DNA of 64,000 nt from Flavihumibacter soli. GTDB lineage: Bacteria > Bacteroidota > Bacteroidia > Sphingobacteriales > Sphingobacteriaceae. The translations under genes and the position numbers were made by a program. The stretch is taken from contig NZ_JAAFZB010000088.1 of NCBI RefSeq assembly GCF_010692725.1, forward strand, positions 1-64,000, given 5' to 3'. Below the pieces are notes generated by a model that worked only from the letters and a program-made list of their open reading frames with translations, did no database searches and was not told the origin of the DNA. Shown here one piece after another: positions 38,099-45,267 of this stretch; the stretch's first letter is position 1; the number at the start of each line of letters is the position of its first letter.

Positions 38099-38132
38099 AG
38101 TCCTCAGCTATAAACACTGAGGACTTTTTTTA
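38099..38132 (+). terminator. Intrinsic terminator
   Basis: AGTCCTCAG (38099-38107) pairs perfectly with CTGAGGACT (38117-38125) and is followed by a run of seven T. Confidence 0.9.
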
Positions 38133-38137
38133 TTTAT

Positions 38138-38145
38138 TAGCTTTG
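38138..38145 (+). promoter_or_regulatory. -7 promoter box of the S46 peptidase gene
   Basis: TAGCTTTG is an exact TAnnTTTG match, placed just after the preceding terminator and 18 bp before the ATG at 38164. Confidence 0.5.
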
Positions 38146-38163
38146 ACCCCAAAATTTACTAGC

Positions 38164-40332
38164 ATGAAATTTAACCGAAAAATAGCGGCATTGACCGGCA
38201 TGATGGCACTTGCAATCGCAGGAACTTCATGGAAGGTCTTTGAGGAAGGAATGTTCCCTCTCAGTGAAATAAGCAAACTGGATCTGAAGAAGGCAGGACT
38301 AAAAATTGACCAGAAAGATATATACAATCCTGATGGCGTAAGTCTTATCGATGCGCTTGTGAATGTGGGCGGTTGTACCGGTTCATTCGTTTCAGATGAA
38401 GGACTTATCGTTACCAACCACCACTGCGCCTTTAGCGCGGTTCAACTGGCCAGCACCCCGGAGAAAGATTACCTTACGAACGGCTTTGTAGCCCGTCAGA
38501 GGGAACAGGAAATTGAAGCAAAGGGTTTAACATGCCGGATAACAGACAGCTATGAAGACGTTTCGTCGAAGGTTTTAGGGGCGGTAAGTAATGAAACTGA
38601 CCCGGTGAACCGAATCAAGATCATCAATGATCAGATGAGGATCCTTGCTGAGCAGGCAGAGAAAGCAGATCCGAGCATCAAGGCCGAAGTGTCTGAAATG
38701 TTCATTGGTAAAAGCTATGTGTTATTCAGATATAAGACCATTCAGGATGTTCGCCTTGTTTACATTCCACAGCGGTCTATCGGTGAATTTGGTGGAGAAA
38801 CCGATAACTGGGTATGGCCACGGCACACAGGCGATTACTCCTTCATGAGAGCTTACGTTGCCCCTGACGGCAGCCCGGCGAAGTTCTCAAAAGACAACGT
38901 TCCTTATAAGCCAAAGAAATTTTTGAAAGTGAATCCTAAAGGAGTAAATGAAGAGGATTTCGTTTTCATCCTTGGCTATCCAGGAAGAACCTTCCGTCAT
39001 CGCCCGGCACAATTTATCAAGTACCAGGAAGACTTCTTACTTCCTTATGTGTCTGAACTTTACGACTTTCAGAATAAAGTAATGGAAGAGGCTGGCAAAA
39101 ATGACAAAATCACTGAGCTAAAGCTGGCAACACGGATAAAACGAAATGCTAATACGCTTAAAAACTATCGGGGCAAACTCAAAGGATTGAGCGGCTTACA
39201 GCTGGTAGAACAGAAAAGAAAAGAAGACGCTGCACTGTCACAATTTATCAATTCGAATGCTGAAGTAAAGCAAAAATATGGCACCCTGATGAGCGACATT
39301 GACAAGCTATATGGCCAGATCTTTAGCGATGCTTCGCAGGATATGTGGCTGAGCCAGATATATACCAGTACAAGTCTTGTAAACATAGCACGCCAGGTAA
39401 ATAACTTTAAACAGTCGCTTGCTGCCCAACCTGCTGCGAGCCGGACTGAATTCTATAATTCCAATATTGCTAAATTGGAACAGGCCGTCAAAAATATCTA
39501 CAACAGCTATGATCTTGGCACGGACAGAACTATTTTCAAACGAATGATCACTGATGCTTCGGCCCTCCCGCAAAACCAACGGATCAAAGCGGTAGACAAA
39601 CAGCTTTCTAAAGGATTCGATAAGAAAGAACAGGTTAACAAGTTTGTTGAAAGCACTTTACAGTATACCAAGTTAAAGGATGCCTCCTACACCCTTAACA
39701 CGCTGTTAAAATCGCAAAAGGCAATAACGGAATACAATGACCCGCTTCTGGCTTTCGAACAGGAACTATCTGCTGAGGCAAACCAGCTGAAAACTGAAAA
39801 AGATCGCCGGAACGGTTTGTTGAATAAGCTAATGGGTGATTATGTCGCGGTAAAGGAACAATTTCTTAAGAAGGACTTCATCCCTGATGCAAACAGTACG
39901 CTGAGACTGACCTACGGATATGTGCGTGGTTACTCCCCTGCAGATGCTTCGTATATGAAGCCGTTTACCAGCGTCAAGGGGATCATCGAAAAAGGAAGTA
40001 CCAACAATCCTGAGTTTGCCTATCCACCGCAAATAAAAGATCTGTGGCTGGCAAAGGATTTCGGGATCTTTGCTAAAAAAGATATGAACGATGTACCGGT
40101 GGCATTACTGTATGACATGGACACAACAGGCGGGAATTCCGGGTCGCCAATTATGGATGCCAACGGACAGCTGATCGGTGTCAATTTCGACCGCGCGTAT
40201 GAAGCAACAATCAATGATTACGCATGGAATCCTGCTTACAGCCGTTCCATTGGCGTGGACATACGGTACGTCCTATGGGTTGCATCGAAAATCGACAAAG
40301 CTGATTTCCTTCTTAAGGAGATGGGTATCTAG
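38164..40332 (+). CDS. S46-family dipeptidyl-peptidase, DPP11-like
   Basis: A 722-residue exported serine peptidase with a signal sequence (about 1-23). The catalytic His lies in VTNHHCAFSAV, the Asp in the DNWVWPRHTGDYSFMRAYV region, and the Ser, about residue 659, in TTGGNSGSPIMDANGQL. Eighteen residues after the Ser is Arg (FDRAYE, about 677), the position that gives Porphyromonas DPP11 its preference for Asp or Glu at P1, whereas DPP7 has Gly. So this is predicted to remove acidic dipeptides from periplasmic peptides. A helical cap domain fills the middle. A terminator follows. Confidence 0.93.
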   Translation: MKFNRKIAALTGMMALAIAGTSWKVFEEGMFPLSEISKLDLKKAGLKIDQKDIYNPDGVSLIDALVNVGGCTGSFVSDEGLIVTNHHCAFSAVQLASTPEKDYLTNGFVARQREQEIEAKGLTCRITDSYEDVSSKVLGAVSNETDPVNRIKIINDQMRILAEQAEKADPSIKAEVSEMFIGKSYVLFRYKTIQDVRLVYIPQRSIGEFGGETDNWVWPRHTGDYSFMRAYVAPDGSPAKFSKDNVPYKPKKFLKVNPKGVNEEDFVFILGYPGRTFRHRPAQFIKYQEDFLLPYVSELYDFQNKVMEEAGKNDKITELKLATRIKRNANTLKNYRGKLKGLSGLQLVEQKRKEDAALSQFINSNAEVKQKYGTLMSDIDKLYGQIFSDASQDMWLSQIYTSTSLVNIARQVNNFKQSLAAQPAASRTEFYNSNIAKLEQAVKNIYNSYDLGTDRTIFKRMITDASALPQNQRIKAVDKQLSKGFDKKEQVNKFVESTLQYTKLKDASYTLNTLLKSQKAITEYNDPLLAFEQELSAEANQLKTEKDRRNGLLNKLMGDYVAVKEQFLKKDFIPDANSTLRLTYGYVRGYSPADASYMKPFTSVKGIIEKGSTNNPEFAYPPQIKDLWLAKDFGIFAKKDMNDVPVALLYDMDTTGGNSGSPIMDANGQLIGVNFDRAYEATINDYAWNPAYSRSIGVDIRYVLWVASKIDKADFLLKEMGI

Positions 40333-40347
40333 TGAAGAAAAGCGGAG

Positions 40348-40375
40348 CCCCGGGTAAACTTTATCCGGGGTTTTT
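40348..40375 (+). terminator. Intrinsic terminator after the S46 peptidase
   Basis: CCCCGG (40348-40353) pairs with CCGGGG (40365-40370), with possible extension into the loop, and a TTTTT run follows. Confidence 0.85.
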
Positions 40376-40397
40376 AATGACAAAATTAAAGCCGGCC

Positions 40398-40447
40398 AGG
40401 TTAATAACAATGTTAACCTATACTTGAATACAAGTACGTTAATTAAC
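40398..40447. promoter_or_regulatory. Three consecutive palindromes upstream of a conserved small gene
   Basis: AGGTTAA (40398-40404) with TTAACCT (40413-40419); TACTTG (40421-40426) with CAAGTA (40431-40436); and the self-complementary GTTAATTAAC (40438-40447). They end 45 bp before the ATG at 40493. They could be operators of a dimeric regulator or small RNA hairpins. Confidence 0.45.
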
Positions 40448-40492
40448 TTCCTAACAGTAAATTAGCGCAATAAATATTAATAAATTATATCC

Positions 40493-40744
40493 ATGAGAGT
40501 TGTTGCGGAGTTACCACATGCAGTTTGCAAGATCACCATTTTTTCGATGAACCAGAAGTTCATCATCAAACTTGAAAAAGGAATATATGAGCAAACTTAT
40601 AAGGTCGCGGAGATTGATCTAACCGATGGGGTTAATGGTGTATTTAAGATCTTAGACGATGAATTCATGAAGGCGGTAGCGCATCGCTTTGAGACAATGC
40701 GCGCCGATTTCCATGCTGCATTTGGCAGGTATGAAGCACTATAA
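40493..40744 (+). CDS. Conserved small protein of Sphingobacteriaceae
   Basis: An 83-residue cytoplasmic protein with no signal or membrane segment: a beta-rich N-terminal half (MRVVAELPHAVCKITIFSMNQKFIIKLEKG) and a helical C-terminal half (DDEFMKAVAHRFETMRADFHAAFGRY). I recognise the sequence style as a small conserved protein of this family but know no function. The upstream region contains three palindromes and an AT-rich stretch; no good TAnnTTTG box was found close to the ATG. It stands alone on its strand between an S46 peptidase terminator and a lipoprotein gene. Confidence 0.75.
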   Translation: MRVVAELPHAVCKITIFSMNQKFIIKLEKGIYEQTYKVAEIDLTDGVNGVFKILDDEFMKAVAHRFETMRADFHAAFGRYEAL

Positions 40745-40794
40745 TTGCCTGTGGAACTTCAAACCCCGAATTTATTTTTAGCTTCGCCCTTCCT

Positions 40795-41553
40795 ATGAAA
40801 TCTGTAAATGTTTACTCCCTGCTGGTAGTCTTAATTTTAGCTTCTTCCTGTAAAAAAACTGTTAGCGAACTCACGCCCGAACCCATATCCTTTAAGGATA
40901 GCGTCTCGTTTATAATGAATGGAACGAAATACAGCTTTACTGAAAGGAACACGAATGGAATTGGAAACAGACAGGTCAACATTAAACCTTACGCCGCTCT
41001 CCTTAGCGATCGGGACTGGGAATACGAAACGGGCGGTTTTTATTGGTATGGAGATAAAGACTCGACATTGTATGATACTTTTTACGGTTTCCATTCTCGA
41101 AAAGATTACGACACTTTCCAAATTTCATTCAGCAAGAAATTCCACAATAATCAACTGCGGAAAAGTTATTCTACTTTATTTGTTCCAGCCGATAATTCCG
41201 ACCTCTTCAAATTAGGAGAACAGCACTTCGCCGTTGACCTGAACCTTGAAAATACAATGGACGGGATCTCTGTTGAATTTCACCAGCCTTTTAAGGCTAC
41301 AATGACTTCCTATATCCCGGGATTTTCGATATTGATCAATACAAATTTACCAAAGACTATACAAGATGATTCCAGGTTTGAGATTACCCAGGTGAAACGA
41401 TTGGATGATAAATATTACCTGATTGAAGCAAAGTTTACGGTAAACTTATTCGATGAAAATGCACAGCCATACCGACTTGAAAATGGCTTCCTGCGAATTA
41501 AAACTGGAATGAAGGTGTTCGATCCGTTCGAGCCGGCGAATGCCCTCAAGTAG
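40795..41553 (+). CDS. Hypothetical lipoprotein
   Basis: A 252-residue protein with a clear lipobox: a hydrophobic leader ends LASSC with the lipidated Cys at residue 19, followed by KK, a common sorting context. The mature part starts PEPISFKDSVSFIMNGTKYSFTERN, a pattern seen in Bacteroidota outer-membrane lipoproteins of unknown function with beta-sandwich folds, and continues mostly as beta strands with DDKYYLIEAKFTVNLFDE. No catalytic motif. No named family recognised. It begins 50 bp after the small conserved gene and may be co-transcribed. Confidence 0.75.
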   Translation: MKSVNVYSLLVVLILASSCKKTVSELTPEPISFKDSVSFIMNGTKYSFTERNTNGIGNRQVNIKPYAALLSDRDWEYETGGFYWYGDKDSTLYDTFYGFHSRKDYDTFQISFSKKFHNNQLRKSYSTLFVPADNSDLFKLGEQHFAVDLNLENTMDGISVEFHQPFKATMTSYIPGFSILINTNLPKTIQDDSRFEITQVKRLDDKYYLIEAKFTVNLFDENAQPYRLENGFLRIKTGMKVFDPFEPANALK

Positions 41554-41677
41554 CTGATATTTAGAGCAGCCAAAACCTGATCGGAAACAGGATCATTCAT
41601 GGAATGAAGCTGAAAAATCCTGAATTCCGCAGGTTATATAATTTGATCCTTCAATCCGTAGTACAATCTTCCTGCTG

Positions 41678-42316
41678 TTAGCCAAGGTTCAAGAATCTCC
41701 CCAGATACTGACTATCGGACTGCGCCGACCGGTCGGCCGCAACAAAGCCTATATAAACATCCACTTCCGCATTAATCATTTCAGGGCTTATCGCCATGCT
41801 ATAAGTCCCGGCGCGTCGGTAAGGCCCGTCATAAACCCTTGTCAAGGCCTTAGAATTTGACCGGTCATAAACGAGTATCATCATCTGATCGGAATGCTCT
41901 GAAGCAATCGCCGGAGCGACGGTCCATGTTATTTCAATATTACCATCGGCAATATGCGCCTGGGGATCCAAAGCACCCGGCAAATCGCCGCCGCTCATTC
42001 TGAATAATGCAGGATCTATATAGAAATCGTGTTCCTCACCAGCCACAGCATACTTCCGATTGTAGGATAGAGCAGCCCTGTAGCCGCCGGTTCGGGTAAA
42101 CCAATCTTTAAAGCCGGCCTTCACCAGGTCTTTTATCGGATCCAGATGCTCCAGAACCACCTTAAACTTTGCCTGGTTCATTAACTCCCTGGGAGTGATC
42201 TTCTTCTTTTTTCGCGGCAGCGAACGCATATAATACCTCCCACCATTTGAAACACCTACTTCCGTCCCTATTTTTCCACGGAATCCGCCCAGGATTCCCT
42301 CATCTATAATTGCCAT
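41678..42316 (-). CDS. DUF6266-family protein
   Basis: A 212-residue protein. The start GILGGFRGKIGTEVGVSNGGRYYMRSLPRKKKK, with its Gly-rich then very basic stretch followed by TPRELMNQAKFKVVLEHL, is the signature of the DUF6266 proteins found almost only in Bacteroidota. A middle segment WFTRTGGYRAALSYNRK follows, and the second half is a beta-rich domain (GNIEITWTV, DQMMILVYDR, AEVDVYIGFVAAD). There is no signal peptide. The function is unknown; a nucleic-acid or cell-surface role are both guesses. It is isolated, with a long gene-free region upstream. Confidence 0.85.
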   Translation of the reverse strand: MAIIDEGILGGFRGKIGTEVGVSNGGRYYMRSLPRKKKKITPRELMNQAKFKVVLEHLDPIKDLVKAGFKDWFTRTGGYRAALSYNRKYAVAGEEHDFYIDPALFRMSGGDLPGALDPQAHIADGNIEITWTVAPAIASEHSDQMMILVYDRSNSKALTRVYDGPYRRAGTYSMAISPEMINAEVDVYIGFVAADRSAQSDSQYLGRFLNLG

Positions 42317-42438
42317 AAATAATTCAATCTCTTCTGAATAAATAAATCACTACAAGATATTTAATTAATTTAAAATTACAAATTCGCGATTTATTCAGTA
42401 TCTGATAACGGGTTTTTGATATGCCTTTGATATAGTGA

Positions 42439-42493
42439 GCATATAGTTAGTATATAGTTAGCATATAGTTAGTATATAGTTAGCATATAGTTA
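42439..42493 (+). repeat. Five 11-bp tandem repeats in a 22-bp alternation
   Basis: The unit GYATATAGTTA occurs five times in tandem, with the second base alternating C, T, C, T, C, so the exact period is 22 bp. It lies 122 bp upstream of the DUF6266 start. Confidence 0.92.
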
Positions 42494-42962
42494 GCTCCAG
42501 AATTTGTTAAGATTTTCTGGTTCCCAAAGTCTGCCTTTGTTCTGCCTGCTGGTGAGATCAAAAAAGATACATTACCGGCCTGGTGAAACATACAGAGCAT
42601 GTATAATAAAAATGTGGTATCATCTCAGCACGCAGCTTTTAATACCAGGTTAAACAGTGAATCCAATCAAAGCTTTTCTCCATGACGATTGGGTATAAAT
42701 CTTACAGGTATCAAAACTCTTCTCCTTGGCAACGCAATATGTTGATTACTAGTTATTTAAATATCAAAACCAAATTAAATTTTGCAAGGACCCTGTTTAG
42801 GAAGGACATCTAGTAACTGTATATTAATTATAAATGAATGTGAAATAATCTAAATCGCTGAAAACAAATGATTTATAATTCTATTCAGAATATTGTTTGG
42901 AAACCCGTAACAGCCAAATATCTGCGATCCAGACGTGTTTTAACAGATTTTCAATTCGCTGT

Positions 42963-42991
42963 TTTGCATCCCAAAAAAATTCATAATTTTG
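42963..42991 (+). promoter_or_regulatory. Promoter of the DUF6580 gene
   Basis: TTTG at 42963-42966, a 17-bp spacer, then TAATTTTG at 42984-42991, an exact TAnnTTTG. The box ends 4 nt before the ATG, predicting a leaderless mRNA. Confidence 0.6.
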
Positions 42992-42995
42992 ATGC

Positions 42996-43529
42996 ATGAC
43001 AGAACAAATCAGATCACCGCGGTTTCTCGTTTTAACTATCCTGATAGTTTGCGCCGCCTTAACACGTGCATTACCCCTGCTTATACCTCATATCTGGAAT
43101 TTCACCGCTGTAGGTGCCCTGGCTATTTTTTCGGGAGCACAGTTTAGCGATAAACGCTTAGCCTTTATTATGCCGCTTGCAGCAATGGCGCTTTCTGATC
43201 TTTTCATCGGGAACGGATTCAGCATGGTGGTTTATCTAGCTTTTACGGCGATGGTACTTTGCGGATTTTTGATCCGCAGCAAAGTAAACGTGGCAAATGT
43301 TGCTTTGTCGTCAATTGCCGGAGCTTTGGTATTTTACCTGATCACGAATTTCGCCCTTCTATACCCTGTGACCCAGTATCCGCATAACATGCAAGGAGTG
43401 ATTGCATCTTATATCGCGGCGTTGCCGTTTTTAAATAATATGGTTGTTGGTAACCTTATTTTTGGTGCAATTCTTTTTGGAAGCTTTTATTTCCTGGCTA
43501 AACGTTACCCGGTACTTATAAACAGATAA
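42996..43529 (+). CDS. DUF6580-family membrane protein, putative transport protein
   Basis: A 177-residue integral membrane protein with about five or six helices and no signal cleavage site. The pattern FTAVGALAIFSGAQFSDKRLAFIMPLAAMALSDLFIG, then YPHNMQGVIASYIAALPFLNNMVVGNLIFGAILF, matches the DUF6580 family, whose architecture resembles the substrate-binding subunits of ECF vitamin transporters. A B12-controlled unit lies a few hundred bases downstream on the other strand, but no direct link is visible. Substrate unknown. Confidence 0.82.
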   Translation: MTEQIRSPRFLVLTILIVCAALTRALPLLIPHIWNFTAVGALAIFSGAQFSDKRLAFIMPLAAMALSDLFIGNGFSMVVYLAFTAMVLCGFLIRSKVNVANVALSSIAGALVFYLITNFALLYPVTQYPHNMQGVIASYIAALPFLNNMVVGNLIFGAILFGSFYFLAKRYPVLINR

Positions 43530-43548
43530 GATTTTTTTAATGACATAT

Positions 43549-43583
43549 AAAAGCCCCCGAATGATTTCGGGGGCTTTTCTTTT
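43549..43583 (+). terminator. Intrinsic terminator after the DUF6580 gene
   Basis: GCCCCCGAA (43553-43561) pairs with TTCGGGGGC (43566-43574), extended by AAAA/TTTT, and a T-rich tract follows. Because A runs precede it, it may also work on the - strand. Confidence 0.9.
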
Positions 43584-43616
43584 TAACAAATGTCTATTCC
43601 ATCTACCAAATTTAGG

Positions 43617-43736
43617 CACGCAAAGCAAGATAAGAAAACGCAAAGCCCGCAAAGCCTATCCGTTTACCTCGGTTTAAAATCAACTATTACTAAACTTTGC
43701 GTCCTCGGCGTCCTAAACTTTGCGACCTTTGGGTGA
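43617..43736. repeat. Degenerate CGCAAAG-type dispersed repeat cluster
   Basis: CGCAAAG occurs directly at about 43619 and 43639, with a GCAAAG variant next to it, and inverted as CTTTGCG in two copies around 43695-43723, inside a larger AAACTTTGCG...CCTCGGCGTCCTAAACTTTGCG arrangement. The direct and inverted copies could fold on each other. It lies beyond the sirtuin stop. Confidence 0.6.
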
Positions 43737-43759
43737 AATAATAGCCTAGAAGGTAGTGT

Positions 43760-44458
43760 TTAAGTGTCAGTCCGCTCCACAAGCTCCCTGACAAGTCGCG
43801 GAACACCAAGGACTGCTTTCTCCTGGACAACATTAATCTTATTGAAATGATGCACCGTCGTTTTTGGATCGACCAGATAGATCTCCGCAGTTGGCGGCAC
43901 AGTATCAATCAAACCTGCAGCCGGGTATACCTGAAGTGAAGTGCCGATAATTATCAGAATATCCGCTTCCTGGCAGATCTCCACAGCTTTTTCGATCATT
44001 GGGACAGGCTCGCCAAACCAGACGACATGCGGCCTTAGCTGGTGGCCTTTTTCACAGAGTTCACCCATTTTCAGATCCGGGCCATCTATGTCGTAGGTGA
44101 GGTGCGGATATCGTTCAGACTGTGACTTAGTGATAATTCCGTGAAGGTGTATCACCTGCCCTGATCCGGCCCGCTCATGAAGATCATCAATATTTTGAGT
44201 TACGATAAAGACTTCATATTTATCCTCAAGCTGTACCAGCGCTTTATGAGCTTCATTCGGGTTCGCGGCCAGAACCGACCTTCTGCGCATATTATAAAAT
44301 TCCTGCACCATCACCGGGTCGCGATGCCAGGCTTCAGGGGTGGCAACATCATATACATTGTGACCTTCCCACAGACCATCAGCGTCTCTGAAAGTTTGCA
44401 AGCCGCTTTCCGCTGAAATGCCAGCGCCCGTCAACACGACTATTCGCTTTTTCTTCAT
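43760..44458 (-). CDS. cobB: NAD-dependent protein deacylase (sirtuin, CobB/class III type)
   Basis: A 232-residue sirtuin. The NAD-binding start VVLTGAGISAESGLQTFRDADGLW, the TQNIDDLHERAG motif, the catalytic HLHG (His106) and the C-terminal GTSLQVYPAAGL are intact. Tyr55 and Arg58 in FYNMRRR match the Tyr-x-x-Arg pair that lets class III sirtuins remove succinyl or malonyl groups. The four zinc cysteines of E. coli CobB are missing: only one Cys remains in a shortened module. It overlaps the upstream PP-loop gene by 4 bp and ends a unit starting with a B12 riboswitch. The zinc-less module may be normal for Bacteroidota. Confidence 0.92.
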   Translation of the reverse strand: MKKKRIVVLTGAGISAESGLQTFRDADGLWEGHNVYDVATPEAWHRDPVMVQEFYNMRRRSVLAANPNEAHKALVQLEDKYEVFIVTQNIDDLHERAGSGQVIHLHGIITKSQSERYPHLTYDIDGPDLKMGELCEKGHQLRPHVVWFGEPVPMIEKAVEICQEADILIIIGTSLQVYPAAGLIDTVPPTAEIYLVDPKTTVHHFNKINVVQEKAVLGVPRLVRELVERTDT

Positions 44459-45183
44459 AATACCTCAATAAGTTCAACCCTGCAGACTGTTGTTTGTTCA
44501 CCCGACCTTAATTCAAAAGTTCTGAAATGCCGGTTGCCTGTCTTGAAGTTAACCGGGTGCCTGAAAACGGGACCATCAAAACAGAATGTATGAAACTCAC
44601 CATTTTCCCCCGCCGGGTCAACATTTTCGGGAAGGTCATTCAGAAATGAAGAATCCACCATTCTGTCTAAAAAAGCTTCGTCCAGCTGAGAGGTATTTAC
44701 ACAGCAGGTAATTGCTTTAAATCCTGACCGGATAAAGTATTGCATAAGGTCCGCAGAATTTAGTTTCCACAGTGGGAAGACAGCTTTTAATCCGGCCTTT
44801 CTGAGGAGGTCTTCGCGGTAAATTTTGATATCTTCCAGGAAGATATCCCCATAAATGATCGTGCTGACACCTTTATTCTTAAGTTCACGATACAACTCAA
44901 GCAGCTTCTGCTCATACAAACTATTTGCAGGATGCTCTTCCACGACCATCTTTGTTAATGGCAGACCTGTTTGCACCGCTTGCCTTTCAATAGCGGCTTC
45001 AGAAATTTCATGCACTGAGGTTTTACCGGTACCGACAGTTACGGTAGTGACCAATCCAACGATGTTTAATCCGGGATATTCCCTTGCTTTTTGCAAAGCC
45101 ATTGCTGAATCTTTACCGCCGCTCCAGAAGATCACAGCATTTTCGTTTCGGTTGTTGCCCGTGTTATTCACTTGGTCTTTCAT
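44455..45183 (-). CDS. PP-loop ATP pyrophosphatase, Dph6-related
   Basis: A 242-residue adenylating enzyme. The PP-loop is FWSGGKDSAMALQKA near residues 19-33, and the C-terminal ENGEFHTFCFDGPVF block matches the diphthine-ammonia ligase (Dph6/MJ0570) family. Bacteria lack diphthamide, so the substrate must differ. The gene lies 84 bp after btuB and overlaps the sirtuin by 4 bp, which places it in the cobalamin-controlled unit and suggests a job in corrinoid salvage or amidation. That is inference from context, not demonstrated. Confidence 0.85.
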   Translation of the reverse strand: MKDQVNNTGNNRNENAVIFWSGGKDSAMALQKAREYPGLNIVGLVTTVTVGTGKTSVHEISEAAIERQAVQTGLPLTKMVVEEHPANSLYEQKLLELYRELKNKGVSTIIYGDIFLEDIKIYREDLLRKAGLKAVFPLWKLNSADLMQYFIRSGFKAITCCVNTSQLDEAFLDRMVDSSFLNDLPENVDPAGENGEFHTFCFDGPVFRHPVNFKTGNRHFRTFELRSGEQTTVCRVELIEVL

Positions 45184-45267
45184 TTATGCAATATGTATCA
45201 AAACAAAAATAGCGATGAGAATTTCTCACCGCTATCGATAATTTAAAATATTAAAAGAAATATGTGA

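Larger units (their letters stand above)
42317..42995. other. Gene-free region between DUF6266 and DUF6580 genes
   Basis: 679 AT-rich bases. The left part holds five 11-bp tandem repeats. The right end holds the promoter of the next gene. Between them I see no ORF with coding character, no tRNA and no convincing structured RNA. Confidence 0.55.

Noticed and set aside
42500-42960. Structured RNA or small gene in the long gap before the DUF6580 gene
   Set aside because: Only short imperfect hairpins and no coding-like ORF were found.
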